NCBI GenBank assembly: GCA_052143275.1
Contig: JBKQTH010000373.1
Span: 1-23,145 of the forward strand
Length of the DNA stretch: 23,145 bases
Reading direction: 5' to 3'
Source of the DNA: JAJPKE01 sp052143275
Lineage (GTDB): Bacteria > Chloroflexota > Ktedonobacteria > Ktedonobacterales > JADMIN01
Shown here in pieces: positions 1 to 7,171 of this stretch (its first letter is position 1; each line of letters starts with the position of its first letter). The translations under genes were made by a program, and so were the position numbers. The notes under the pieces were generated by a model. The model was not told the DNA's origin, ran no database searches, and saw only the letters and a program-made list of their open reading frames with translations.

Positions 1-263
1 CTGCAACGGCGGTCGTGCGCGACAGTGGGCGGGACGAGTATACCTTCACGGTGGAGGTGCAGATCCTTCCCGACGGAGTGCTGAAGCCCCTTATGACCAT
101 GGAGTATTCCTCACGGTCAGGACCAGGGTCATCGAGAGTGTCCTCTAAGGGACAGACCCGTATCAGGGACAAGACGGTCGCAGATCTGACAAAGGACGAC
201 ATTGCGCGTGCATTCACGACGCACTACCTGAACAGCTTGCGCGGTCGGGCCCGACCGTCCTAG
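1..263 (+). CDS. 3' end of an unrecognised protein (start lies outside the window)
   Basis: The frame is open from base 3 to the TAG at 261-263, giving about 86 residues. A GTG at 15 could start it but has no ribosome site before it, so I read this as the C-terminal end of a longer gene. The peptide begins with a beta-strand-like stretch (YTFTVEVQILPDG), continues through a Ser/Gly/Arg-rich linker, and ends in a charged helix (VADLTKDDIARAFTTHYL) with a basic tail. I do not recognise a family and give no function. A strong terminator follows about 300 bases downstream. Confidence 0.45.
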   Translation, partial: ATAVVRDSGRDEYTFTVEVQILPDGVLKPLMTMEYSSRSGPGSSRVSSKGQTRIRDKTVADLTKDDIARAFTTHYLNSLRGRARPS

Positions 264-531
264 GCGACCCAGAAGGCGCGCTGATGCGGATTCCTTCGTG
301 CCGCTGCATGTGTGGCGTCTCGAACACTGGCGGCAGTCGCTCGCGACGCATGTCACCCCACCGCCGAGGGGCCGGGCAAGTGCAGGAGTGAGTGCGTTGT
401 CGATGAGAAGTCACGTCGATGAATGAACGCCAACGGGTGCGGGTACGCAAGCAGGTTGCATGGCTGGCTCATTGCTGTTACAGGTGCACCCGCTTGCTGA
501 CAGGCTTTGTGGCTCTCTCACGTCATATAGC
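264..531. other. Gene-free stretch
   Basis: I see no credible gene here. Bases 301-319 resemble the last codons of the tyrosine-recombinase remnants at 7168-7389 and 21277-21345 (the TPHMQ codons on the minus strand), with about 17 of 19 bases alike. The match is too short to call a third integrase tail. Confidence 0.35.
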
Positions 532-557
532 AGGGCCGTGTTACCCAGTTCGGCCCT
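532..557. repeat. Hairpin repeat, copy A
   Basis: A 7-bp perfect stem (AGGGCCG/CGGCCCT) encloses a 12-base loop (TGTTACCCAGTT). A near-identical hairpin with the same loop length and a related loop occurs at 13832-13859. This copy sits directly before the strong terminator at 558-600. Confidence 0.7.
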
Positions 558-600
558 CTGGCTGGCGGCGGGCGTCCTACCCGCCGCCAGCCAGTTTTTT
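558..600 (+). terminator. Strong rho-independent terminator
   Basis: A perfect 15-bp GC-rich stem (558-572 with 580-594) has a 7-base loop (573-579) and is followed by six T residues (595-600), then ACTGTTTT. It would end plus-strand transcription coming from the left and insulate the HEPN/MNT pair that starts at 683. Confidence 0.92.
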
Positions 601-682
601 ACTGTTTTGCTAGCTTTCCGGCCAGCAGCCATTCATTTCTCTGCAGTCTTCGCCAAGTGATACACTGCTCGCGGAGGTCGCT

Positions 683-1033
683 ATGCGAGCTGAGGATCAC
701 GAACAGCGTGCCCTGCAACTGGAACATGTTATTGCTGTGCTGGGAGACCCAGCGGCCGATCCCGACCTTGGCCCGGGCCTGATCGAGATTTTCTGGGGCG
801 CGGCCTTCCACTGGATTGCTTATGGCTGCCAGCGCAAGCATGGGCAGCATAAGGAGAATCATACGCAACTCGGTCGCTACCTCCGGGATATGAGCGAGAC
901 GGTTATCGCGTTCCACTGGGACAGTTTGGAGCATGCCCGTCAGGGAGCGATGTATGGTCACGCTGCTACTTTAGCCGATGTCCAGCAAGCACAAACCGAT
1001 TGGCAGGCTATCCGAGCATGGGCAGTGACATGA
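683..1033 (+). CDS. HEPN-domain protein, HepT-like member of a HEPN/MNT pair
   Basis: This is a 116-residue, mostly helical protein. The segment around residues 36-60 (IEIFWGAAFHWIAYG, then QRKHGQHKENH) resembles the helix pair of small HEPN proteins. R51 and H56 fit the Rx4-6H ribonuclease motif. Family knowledge: HepT-type HEPN proteins are RNases or toxins neutralised by AMPylation from a partner minimal nucleotidyltransferase. The next gene is a nucleotidyltransferase and starts inside this gene's stop (ATGA at 1030-1033), which supports the pairing. The start is fixed by GGAGG at 673-677, six bases or so before ATG. A strong terminator lies just upstream, so the pair is probably transcribed from its own promoter. 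The toxin role is inferred from the pairing and motif. Confidence 0.75.
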   Translation: MRAEDHEQRALQLEHVIAVLGDPAADPDLGPGLIEIFWGAAFHWIAYGCQRKHGQHKENHTQLGRYLRDMSETVIAFHWDSLEHARQGAMYGHAATLADVQQAQTDWQAIRAWAVT

Positions 1034-1554
1034 AACCTATCAACCGATCAAAAAAGCGTAGGCCTTTGGCAGCGCCTTCGTCCCATTCGATGATTCCGCT
1101 GATTGACTGGCTCGATACTGAGACCGCTGCCGACGTCGTGGACATTACCCAGTCTGTGGCAGAGCACCACCCTGAGGCTCAGGCAGTCATTCTCTTTGGC
1201 TCCGTCGCTCGTCGCGAAGAACGTCCCTTGGACGACCCCGAGCCAAGCGACGTGGATCTGCTCGTGCTCGTGGATCCGACAGTACTTGATCCAACCGCTG
1301 AGCGCCTCACTCACGAGCAGCAGTTGGCGTTGTTCCACACCATCGGCGAGGCGGACTATCGTCATCGCGTGGCTCCTCGGGAAGTCAAGACGCTGCTCGT
1401 GCAGAGTGACCTCCAGGGCTGGGATCCCATGTTCATTGAGAACGTCGCGCGTGATGGGCTGCTGCTGTGGGCACGCCAGCGTGACTCGTTGCCGCCCCAG
1501 TGGACAGCGGTAGCATCTCGCGACCTGGATGCTCTGCTGTCGCCGCGATCCTGA
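1030..1554 (+). CDS. Nucleotidyltransferase-domain protein (MntA-like partner of HEPN)
   Basis: This 174-residue protein has a pol-beta-type nucleotidyltransferase core. AVILFGSVARR (residues 52-62, with G57-S58) is followed by D74-V-D76 in SDVDLLVLVD, giving the GS...DxD metal-binding signature. The gap between GS and DxD is 15 residues, against about 10 in typical MNT antitoxins, so a short insertion (EERPLDDPEP) is present. The C-terminal FIENVARDGLLLW segment is typical of stand-alone nucleotidyltransferase proteins. An in-frame TTG at 1000 is possible, but ATG 1030 overlaps the HEPN stop as ATGA, the usual coupling in such pairs, so I use it. A likely role is AMPylation of the HEPN partner, inferred from family and context. 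Confidence 0.85.
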   Translation: MKPINRSKKRRPLAAPSSHSMIPLIDWLDTETAADVVDITQSVAEHHPEAQAVILFGSVARREERPLDDPEPSDVDLLVLVDPTVLDPTAERLTHEQQLALFHTIGEADYRHRVAPREVKTLLVQSDLQGWDPMFIENVARDGLLLWARQRDSLPPQWTAVASRDLDALLSPRS

Positions 1555-1679
1555 CGAGTTCCTTGGCTGTGTGAGAAGGACGCTCGCCGGCGTTGTGCCT
1601 TCCTGCCGCTCTGCGGCGCTCGCGTCTCGTGCTGCAGCGTCCCCTCCTGGACCGCCGTCGAGGCCACCAGGCTCAACCA

Positions 1680-1850
1680 GACCCTAGCGCCCGGCGGCTC
1701 CCCGTCAAGGCCAGCTGCCCTCCGCTGCGCTCCGGGTGCCGCTCCGCTCGTGCCTCTCTCCGCGGCAGCCTTGACGTGGCCCCCCGCCTGGGCGCTCTGC
1801 CGGGTCGTGAGCCTGGTGGACATCGCCGCGCCAGCCAGGCGGCCTACACT
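1680..1850. repeat. Dispersed non-coding repeat, copy 1
   Basis: This stretch is clearly related to 14576-14730, in the same orientation. Shared blocks are GACCCTAGCGCCC, CGGCTCCCC.TCAAGGCC, GGCAGCCTTGACGTGGCCCC, CTGGGCGCT.T.CCGGGT and CAG.CGGCCT. The GTCAAGGC near the left and GCCTTGAC in the middle form an inverted repeat, so the RNA or DNA could fold. No frame looks coding on either strand. Copy 1 contains about 16 extra bases in the middle. Both copies lie in gene-free DNA, here between the nucleotidyltransferase and the TIR-TPR gene. Confidence 0.85.
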
Positions 1851-2087
1851 GCCGATCCGACGCGCGTCCGCGTTGCGACGGCTCGGACCTGAGAGCGAGA
1901 GCGAGGCCTGGAGCGGATCGGAGCACCTGGGAGGTGCGGTCTTTCGGAACGCCCAGCCACCAGAAGAGTGCGTTTGGAACTGTACGCAGGTGGCAGGCTG
2001 TGTGGTAGACTGCCGAGTGCGAGAAGCACCACTGTATGCCTGCTGGGAAGGCTGCGTGGATGCCAGCAGAAGGACAGAGACCTCACC

Positions 2088-3026
2088 ATGAGCCGCCAGA
2101 TGCAGCTCTTTGTCAGCTATAGCCACCAGGACGAAGCCTTCGCTCGCGACCTGGTCGAAGCCTTGCGGGCCACTGGGACCGATGTCTGGTATGAAGAACA
2201 GAATCTCGACTCGGGACAACTCATCCCCACCGTCGAGCGCGAGCTGCGCGACCGGCCCGTCTTCCTCCTCGTCCTTTCGCCTGCCGCCCTGGCATCGCGA
2301 CGGGTCGAGGAGGAGTGCCGCCGGGCGTACAACTGCCAGCTCCAGGACCCCACCCGCACTCTCCTGCCCGTTACGGCTGTACCGCTTGCCGACGAGACTG
2401 ATATCTGGCTCTTCCTGAAGGACTTCAAGCGCGTCGAGGCGCCGAAGGGGCAGCCATATCCAAAGGAAGAGGCAATTCGTCGCATGCTGCACGCGCTGGC
2501 TCTCACGCCCTGGGGCGAGGCACTGGAGCCCGCAGCTCCAAATCCGGCCCAGAGCGCCGCAGCCGTGCTCGAGAGGGTGCTGTTCTACCAACAGGCGACG
2601 CAGCTGGCTCCGAACTCGTTCGACGCCTGGTTCAACCTGGGGTACAGCCTGAGTTTCGCCGAGGGAACAGCTCTGGACCAACTGGACGCCTACGAGCGGG
2701 CATTGGCTCTCGAGCCGAACAACGCGCGTGCCTGGGGCAACAAGGGCACTGTGCTCTTGAATCTGAATCGACTCGAGGAGGCGCTCGCGGCCTACGAGCG
2801 AGCACCGGCTCTCGATCCCGACGACGCGATGACGTGGCGCAACACGGCTGATGCGCTGAACGAGCTCATGCGTTATCAGGAGGTGCTGTCTGCCGCCGAG
2901 CACGCGCTGACGCTGGTGCCCACGAGCAGTCTTGGCTGGACCCACACCGCCCAGGCGCTTCGGGGGCTGGGCCGCACTCAAGAGGCCGACGAAGCGGCGG
3001 CCAAGGCGAAGGCTCTGGGTGGCTAG
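2088..3026 (+). CDS. TIR-domain protein with C-terminal tetratricopeptide repeats
   Basis: This 312-residue protein has two parts. Residues 5-138 are a TIR domain: strand A is LFVSYSHQDEAFARDLVEAL (7-26), then VWYEEQNLDSG, FLLVLSPAAL and the helix ASRRVEEECRRAY, with E74-E76 as candidates for the catalytic glutamate of TIR NAD hydrolases. Residues 163-310 form about four TPR units, for example FNLGYSLSF, AWGNKGTVLLNLNRLEEAL and ALRGLGRTQEADEA. Bacterial TIR proteins commonly act in antiphage defence by degrading NAD+ or making cyclic ADP-ribose signals, while TPRs bind proteins. Which partner or ligand applies here is unknown. I chose ATG 2088 because the TIR domain starts immediately after it and AGAAGGA lies about 14 bases upstream. 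The frame is open further upstream, but that part is not TIR-like. The gene stands alone after the HEPN/MNT pair and the repeat. Confidence 0.92.
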   Translation: MSRQMQLFVSYSHQDEAFARDLVEALRATGTDVWYEEQNLDSGQLIPTVERELRDRPVFLLVLSPAALASRRVEEECRRAYNCQLQDPTRTLLPVTAVPLADETDIWLFLKDFKRVEAPKGQPYPKEEAIRRMLHALALTPWGEALEPAAPNPAQSAAAVLERVLFYQQATQLAPNSFDAWFNLGYSLSFAEGTALDQLDAYERALALEPNNARAWGNKGTVLLNLNRLEEALAAYERAPALDPDDAMTWRNTADALNELMRYQEVLSAAEHALTLVPTSSLGWTHTAQALRGLGRTQEADEAAAKAKALGG

Positions 3027-3223
3027 GAGATCGGCGCGCAGCGAAGCCTCATCGGCCTGGTCGAGGCGTCATGGACTCCTTGACCGGCGATCGGCCACGC
3101 TCCACATGGTGGCGCTGCGGCGGTAGTCCCAGCGCCAGGAATGCCGCACATCGCGTCGGGCGTAGTCGTCTGGCGTCCACGTCCGCCCGTGAGCGTTCGG
3201 CTGTCCAGACGTCAAGGTCACGA
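3027..3223. other. Convergent intergenic stretch
   Basis: This lies between the ends of the TIR-TPR gene and the minus-strand membrane protein. I see no terminator with a T-run. A minus-strand frame here reads fairly smoothly (VRHSWRWDYRRSATMWS at about 3100-3150) and may be a coding remnant of unknown type, but it has no start and no family match I know. Confidence 0.3.
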
Positions 3224-4171
3224 TCAGCTGCGCCGCGGCTCGCGACGACGCGCCAATGGCAAAGGGCTGGTCCCATCGGCCACCTCCTCCCGGTTCTCAC
3301 TATCCCCAGTGTCGTCATTAAATTCCCAGTCCCTCTCGTCCGGCATTCGGACGGGCTGACCCGCCGCGCGCAGCCCATCCAGGAGCGTCAGATCCTGTCC
3401 AGCTCGCTGCACATTGAGCCGAGCCGCATCGAGAGCGGACATGTTGCTGGTGGTCGCAGCTTCCAACACCGCAATCCGCTCAGCTGTCTCTGGTGAAGCA
3501 AGCGCCGCAGCAACAGCACCCAGCGGGATCCCGCGGCGCATCATGTCCTCGATCTGTGCTTCCTTCTGCATCCGCCAGCGTTCTAGCGCTTGCTGTTCCA
3601 GCGCCCGCTGGGTGGCCAGAATCACTTCTTTGCCGCTCTTGGGCCGCTCACCAAAGATGCCTGCCAGAAAGAGCACCGCGGTGTAAGCACTGGCATGGAC
3701 GGCGTAATAGCACCAGTTCCAGGGCGAGGGCAGATTATCGAGCGGAAAGGCAGTGGCATGTCCCGTCGTGGAATGCCACGCCAGCGCCAGGAAATACAAT
3801 ACCGACAAGAAGTTGATCACCGAGGAGACCGCTAAGACGAAGTAGCCGCGTTTGATGAGCTTCTCAGCGCCGATCTCAGTCTTGATGGAGCTATCCAGGC
3901 TCATCAAGTCATGCAGTTGAAAGATGGTGCTGACCTCGAAGAGGGCAAACGCCACCGTCGAGCAGCAGGCCGAGATGATCAGATAGCCCAGCAACACCGC
4001 ATTGCCCAGCACTAATTGCCCGGCGGAATTGTAGAGCAGCTGCGCGACCATCGTATTGGCCACCAGCGCGAGCACGACGACCTTGGACGCTCGAGAGCGC
4101 AAGAAGTATTCGAGCCGATCGACCAGGGATATGTGCGCCCGGAGGCGCAGATGAGGGTTGTGTCCTGCCAT
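3224..4171 (-). CDS. Membrane protein of unknown function with long cytoplasmic tail
   Basis: This 315-residue protein has four probable membrane segments: two early ones (VVVLALVANTMVAQLL and AVLLGYLIISACCSTVAFAL), one at GYFVLAVSSVINFLSVLYFL, and one at YAVHASAYTAVLFLAGIF. A hydrophilic, helical C-terminal third follows, rich in Ala, Glu, Gln and Arg. The start ATG (4169-4171) is set by AGAGGAGG about ten bases upstream. The frame is open beyond this but has no ribosome site. It lies 70 bases after the 149-residue gene on the same strand, so the two are probably co-transcribed. I do not recognise a family. A mobile-element cargo or structural role is possible but not shown. Confidence 0.75.
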   Translation of the reverse strand: MAGHNPHLRLRAHISLVDRLEYFLRSRASKVVVLALVANTMVAQLLYNSAGQLVLGNAVLLGYLIISACCSTVAFALFEVSTIFQLHDLMSLDSSIKTEIGAEKLIKRGYFVLAVSSVINFLSVLYFLALAWHSTTGHATAFPLDNLPSPWNWCYYAVHASAYTAVLFLAGIFGERPKSGKEVILATQRALEQQALERWRMQKEAQIEDMMRRGIPLGAVAAALASPETAERIAVLEAATTSNMSALDAARLNVQRAGQDLTLLDGLRAAGQPVRMPDERDWEFNDDTGDSENREEVADGTSPLPLARRREPRRS

Positions 4172-4241
4172 CGTACAAGAGCCTCCTCTCGAGCCAGCAG
4201 AGACGAGCGGAATTCCCTGCTCGCTCTGCTGGCACACATGC

Positions 4242-4691
4242 TTACGCCGACTTGGCAGCTGGTTCGGTATTCTTGGCCGTCTTCTTCTCAGCCTGGCGAG
4301 CAGCACGGCGCTGTTTGGCTTGGACTTTCTGAGCTTTACGGGCTTGCTGCAGAGCTTTGCGCTCATCAGCGCTGGCCTCGCGTGCCTCCACCCCCTGGAA
4401 GACCACCAATGCCCCGACCGGCTTTTCGCCAGCTCGTGCGTTGCTGCGCTCGAAGGCGAGAGCCCGCATGCCCTCAGCCGAGACCACCACCCAACTCTCC
4501 TCCAGTTCCCATTTGTCGAGGGTGTCGGGCGTGGGAGCTTTGTCGAGAGGCAGTTCACACAACACCCGATCGCGCATGCTCGGAACCACCAGCGACAGCT
4601 GAACTTTGGTGACGATCTCACCGGTAGACTGCAGAGTGTATGACGACTCGTTGACCTCTTCAACCTTGGCCGTAATTTCGAAGTAATTCAT
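4242..4691 (-). CDS. Small protein with beta-rich domain and highly charged Lys/Arg/Ala tail
   Basis: This 149-residue protein starts at ATG 4691, ten bases or so after AAGGAAC. The first 100 residues look beta-rich (YFEITAKVEEVNESSYTLQS, TKVQLSLVVPS, GALVVFQGVEA). The last 45 residues are almost all Ala, Lys, Arg, Gln and Glu, which suggests a disordered or helical nucleic-acid-binding tail. The overall plan, a small beta-barrel-like domain plus a tail, is reminiscent of single-stranded-DNA-binding accessory proteins. I see no SSB signature and do not claim that function. It is the first gene of the minus-strand unit that continues into the membrane protein at 4171. Confidence 0.75.
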   Translation of the reverse strand: MNYFEITAKVEEVNESSYTLQSTGEIVTKVQLSLVVPSMRDRVLCELPLDKAPTPDTLDKWELEESWVVVSAEGMRALAFERSNARAGEKPVGALVVFQGVEAREASADERKALQQARKAQKVQAKQRRAARQAEKKTAKNTEPAAKSA

Positions 4692-5000
4692 GGTAAACCC
4701 GTTCCTTTTCTGGTTTTTACAACATATCGATGCCCACAGCGATGGGCAGAGAAGTGCATAGAATAACGGGAGGAAGCAACACGGTTAAGCCATATTGCTT
4801 GAAAAGGAAGGGGAGGTCCGCGACCGTGTAAGAACGGCTCAACCTCTGCATGAAATGTTAGAACTTTAGTTCGTAGTGGTTTGGCGAGAAGGGCGCAAAC
4901 AAGCCCCTGATTGGTGTAAGGCATAACCGGCAGGACTTGCCACAGAGTGCGAGTGAAGGCAGGCGCGAAGGCGTTTAGGAAGCGGCTTCACAAACAAACA
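4692..5000. other. Gene-free stretch upstream of the minus-strand unit
   Basis: No convincing gene is seen. It should contain the promoter of the 4691 gene. A small hairpin (TGCCCA/TGGGCA near 4730-4750) is present. GGAAGGG at 4806-4812 could pair with the acceptor end of the tRNA fragment at 5001-5063, but no D-arm follows it, so this is probably chance. Confidence 0.4.
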
Positions 5001-5063
5001 AGCTTGCTAAACCGCTGTAGGAGTTACTCCCTACCGTGGGTTCGAATCCCACCCCTTCCGCCA
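5001..5063 (+). pseudogene. tRNA-Ser(GCT) 3' half only
   Basis: The sequence begins at the anticodon loop (TTGCTAA, anticodon GCT). It continues through a long serine-type variable arm (GTAGG...CCTAC), a perfect T-arm (GTGGG TTCGAAT CCCAC), the acceptor 3' strand CCCTTCC, discriminator G and an encoded CCA. No matching 5' half (GGAAGGG acceptor plus D-arm) lies next to it, so it is not a complete tRNA. A 3' tRNA half is the classic scar of tyrosine-integrase insertion, so an attachment-site remnant is the likeliest reading. Confidence 0.75.
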
Positions 5064-5065
5064 AG

Positions 5066-5120
5066 CTCGCATGAATTCAGATGCGAGGCCAGCCAGCCAG
5101 AGTGCTGTGCTGGCCTTTTT
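5066..5120 (+). terminator. Hairpin plus rho-independent terminator after the tRNA fragment
   Basis: A 7-bp hairpin (CTCGCAT/ATGCGAG, 5066-5087) is followed by a second stem, AGGCCAGC (5086-5093) with GCTGGCCT (5109-5116), running into five T residues (5116-5120). This fits a tRNA terminator and supports the view that the fragment came with its natural downstream sequence. Confidence 0.75.
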
Positions 5121-5407
5121 GTCCCCCTCTGCGGCGTCACTACGCCAACGACTATGCAGTGAAGTATTGAGGTGGTAGTGGTAAATGCCCCGAAACCTGG
5201 CCCGATTTTGCCCTGACCTGTGAGCACGTGCCCCGAGTCATGTGCAACACAACCATTGATTACCAGAGAGGCTCTCCAGAGACGGTTTGTCGCTCTTCAT
5301 AAGTGGAAATTAGGGTGGGGAGAGCGCGCTTCTATCTGTTATTCTCGTGCTTGGAGAAGACCTGGGTAGCTGGCGGAGAGCCTGGCTCTCGACTCTCTGC
5401 CATGGGA
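5121..5407. other. Gene-free stretch
   Basis: No gene is seen. It separates the tRNA-Ser(GCT) remnant from the end of the CYTH gene. A short hairpin (GAGAGCC/GGCTCTC near 5377-5391) has no T-run. Confidence 0.4.
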
Positions 5408-5947
5408 TCACTTCACGTTGAACTCGTCAAGAAGTGTTTGTACTTGTGGACGAGTTGTCAAAGCTAGACACGCTCCGGTAAACCGCTCATCATCTGTCAC
5501 TTCTGCAAGAGCAAAAGAGGGCATGGGGAGAGATAAAGGATCACCGTTCGGGCCAAAATCCACTTCTGCTATCACTAAGCCTTCAAGGTCCCCTTGAAAC
5601 TGGTCAATCCCGATAGGAACAGTTCCTCCATGAAACCTCAACCGCCTCTTTTCAAGGCGATGAGAAGGCAGAGTAGAAGCGAGTAAAATATACTCCGCTT
5701 CCGAGAGGTACAATGTCGTATGGAATATCACCCGCGTCTCGTGAGGATGAACGCGTAATTTTTGTCCCAGCTTAAACGTTACGTCGTGCTCAGTCTGTGC
5801 CCTCCGTAAACGCAGGGTTGTATTGGAAATATAGTGGTCTGTGATAGCTGCATTGAACGTGGCACCCGGTGGAATGGTGGCTAATAAGAATTTTCGTTCA
5901 ACTTCAGGGTGAGCATATTTGCCGAATTGTTTGTCAATGACTACCAT
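5408..5947 (-). CDS. CYTH-domain protein (triphosphate tunnel metalloenzyme family)
   Basis: This 179-residue protein carries the N-terminal ExExK signature of the CYTH superfamily (E15-V-E17-R-K19 in HPEVERKFLL). It also shows the other family landmarks: LRLRR and TFKLGQK basic strands, EKRRLRF, GIDQFQGDLEGLVIAEVDF, and the terminal EVTDDERFTGACLAL. Family members hydrolyse inorganic triphosphate or thiamine triphosphate, or make cAMP, inside a tunnel-shaped barrel. Sequence alone does not tell which, but short stand-alone bacterial CYTH proteins are most often triphosphatases. An in-frame ATG at 5971 exists, but AGAAGGGAG lies eight bases before ATG 5947, so I use the latter. No neighbour suggests a pathway. 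Confidence 0.88.
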   Translation of the reverse strand: MVVIDKQFGKYAHPEVERKFLLATIPPGATFNAAITDHYISNTTLRLRRAQTEHDVTFKLGQKLRVHPHETRVIFHTTLYLSEAEYILLASTLPSHRLEKRRLRFHGGTVPIGIDQFQGDLEGLVIAEVDFGPNGDPLSLPMPSFALAEVTDDERFTGACLALTTRPQVQTLLDEFNVK

Positions 5948-6317
5948 ACGGTGACTCCCTTCTTTCTTCATGACAACCTGGATCAGTTCATATGATCTCG
6001 CTACGTCATTCTGCTCTTCAGCACATGCCGTATCGCATGCATTCTCCCTCCAGGAGTGGAGTAGATGGTTGCGACAACGTTCAATCAGGCTGAGACATCG
6101 AGTGCAATGTACAACACTCAGGAGGACGCCTCGTCATAAATCGATGTGCTATGGTGGGTAGTAATCGCTTCTGCTGCCCACTCACTTCCAAATAGCCTGA
6201 AAATACCCTACCTAGTGGGGACCTAGGAGCAAGCGGAGAAATTCGGAATCGTCAGAATTACCCGCAACCACAACCGTAACTGGTACAAGCACGCCAGAAG
6301 AAAGTCAGAATACCTGT
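5948..6317. other. Divergent intergenic region
   Basis: This lies between the divergent CYTH gene and the plus-strand Pro/Glu-rich gene. It should hold both promoters. I could not settle on a convincing -35/-10 pair, and I see no gene. Confidence 0.4.
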
Positions 6318-6764
6318 ATGAGCAATCCAAATCTGAATATGGGGACGCCGTTGACCGATCCGAACTCTTTGGGTCGCTATTTTTACAGTGGCAGCCGGCA
6401 AGGCATCGTGTTCGTCACGCCCAACACCAAAGAGATGCAAAAAGGTGTCTTTGGCGGTTTGTTCCAGCAGGGCTGGCGCTTTGCTACAGATCAGGAAATC
6501 CACGAGTATACACAATCGCAAATACCATCCTATCCAGTGCAAGAGCCAGAGCCGGAACAACCGGCACAGCCGGAACCAGAGCCACAGCCACAAAGACAGC
6601 CAGCAGGAGCGCCAACTCCAAGACGTACGGCCGTTGCAGAGCCAGAAAAGGAAACGGAGCGCGAGACAGAGACAACAGAGGATGTCGCCCAGGAAATCGC
6701 GCGACTCAAGCACCAACTGCAGCTCGCCGAGCAGAAACTTGCTGAGAGTCAGCGGGAAGAGTAG
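6318..6764 (+). CDS. Unrecognised protein: small N-terminal domain, Pro/Glu/Gln linker, C-terminal coiled coil
   Basis: This 148-residue protein has three zones. Residues 1-72 look folded and include YFYSGSRQGIVFVTPN and GLFQQGWRFATDQEIHEY. Residues 75-105 are a linker of repeated P-E-P and Q-P units. Residues 118-148 form a heptad-like charged coiled coil (EIARLKHQLQLAEQKLAE). There is no signal peptide or membrane segment. The ribosome site is weak (AGAAGAAAG, well upstream of ATG 6318). I do not recognise the family. The domain-linker-coiled-coil layout suggests a small oligomer or adaptor, which is inference. The minus strand is also open here only because of biased composition. Confidence 0.6.
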   Translation: MSNPNLNMGTPLTDPNSLGRYFYSGSRQGIVFVTPNTKEMQKGVFGGLFQQGWRFATDQEIHEYTQSQIPSYPVQEPEPEQPAQPEPEPQPQRQPAGAPTPRRTAVAEPEKETERETETTEDVAQEIARLKHQLQLAEQKLAESQREE

Positions 6765-6970
6765 GATAAAATCGGCCTCCGCAAGCCGACACACCAACAA
6801 CTCTACGCGTGTAATGCGCGCGAGGGCGTACCACTTCTCGCGCCGCCAACTTTCACAGAGGCGAACACACGCGAGTAGCAGGCTCATTCATGCACAAAGA
6901 GAGACCCCCTGGGTGAAACGGGAGGAGTGTACTAGATGGGGAGCGGTGCGCCCACATCACCATTGCCTGA

Positions 6971-7171
6971 CTGCCCTTCCGGGCGCCGGAACTGGTGCCC
7001 TGCGAAGACCTCTGGCGCTTGACAAAGGCCGTGGTGGCGGCCAATCGTGTGTACGAGACGGTGCAAGCCTTCGCGGAGCACGCAGTCAGCTGGCTGGCAA
7101 CGCGTTCTCCGTTCGACCGGTTACGCCGAAGCGGCTTACTTGGCTCAAAGTTTCAGTGGTTAGGGACTTAG
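6971..7171 (+). pseudogene. IS630-type transposase, C-terminal remnant
   Basis: From 6971 to the TAG at 7169-7171 the plus strand reads LPFRAPELVPCEDLWRL, then TKAVVAANRVYETVQAF and RLRRSGLLGSKFQWLG. This matches the end of IS630-family DDE transposases, where P-E-L-N-P-x-E-x-LWR carries the last catalytic glutamate. Here Asn is replaced by Val, and a TGA lies just before 6971. The catalytic N-terminal two-thirds are absent, so the gene is dead. Its last bases overlap the tail of an integrase remnant on the other strand. Confidence 0.7.

Noticed and set aside
599..961. Open frame antisense to the HEPN gene
   Set aside because: It overlaps a gene with a strong ribosome site and a partner; the antisense peptide has no family character.
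1362..2981. Long open frame on the minus strand (539 codons)
   Set aside because: It runs antisense across the nucleotidyltransferase, the repeat and the TIR-TPR gene, has low-complexity Arg/Ser composition and no ribosome site.
4172..4663. Upstream extension of the membrane-protein frame
   Set aside because: It is antisense-like Arg/Ser/Pro sequence overlapping the 149-residue gene in another frame, and a clear ribosome site supports the start at 4171.
4806..5063. A complete tRNA-Ser(GCT) with its 5' acceptor at 4806-4812
   Set aside because: GGAAGGG could pair with the acceptor strand, but there is no D-arm or anticodon 5' strand at usable spacing.
5024..5227. Minus-strand peptide ending GGRGGIRTHGRE
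   Set aside because: This is the well-known false translation of the antisense of a tRNA 3' end.
6936..7022. 28-codon ORF after GGGAGGAG
   Set aside because: The ribosome site is good, but the peptide (MGSGAPTSPLPD...) has no coding character and overlaps the IS630 remnant in another frame.
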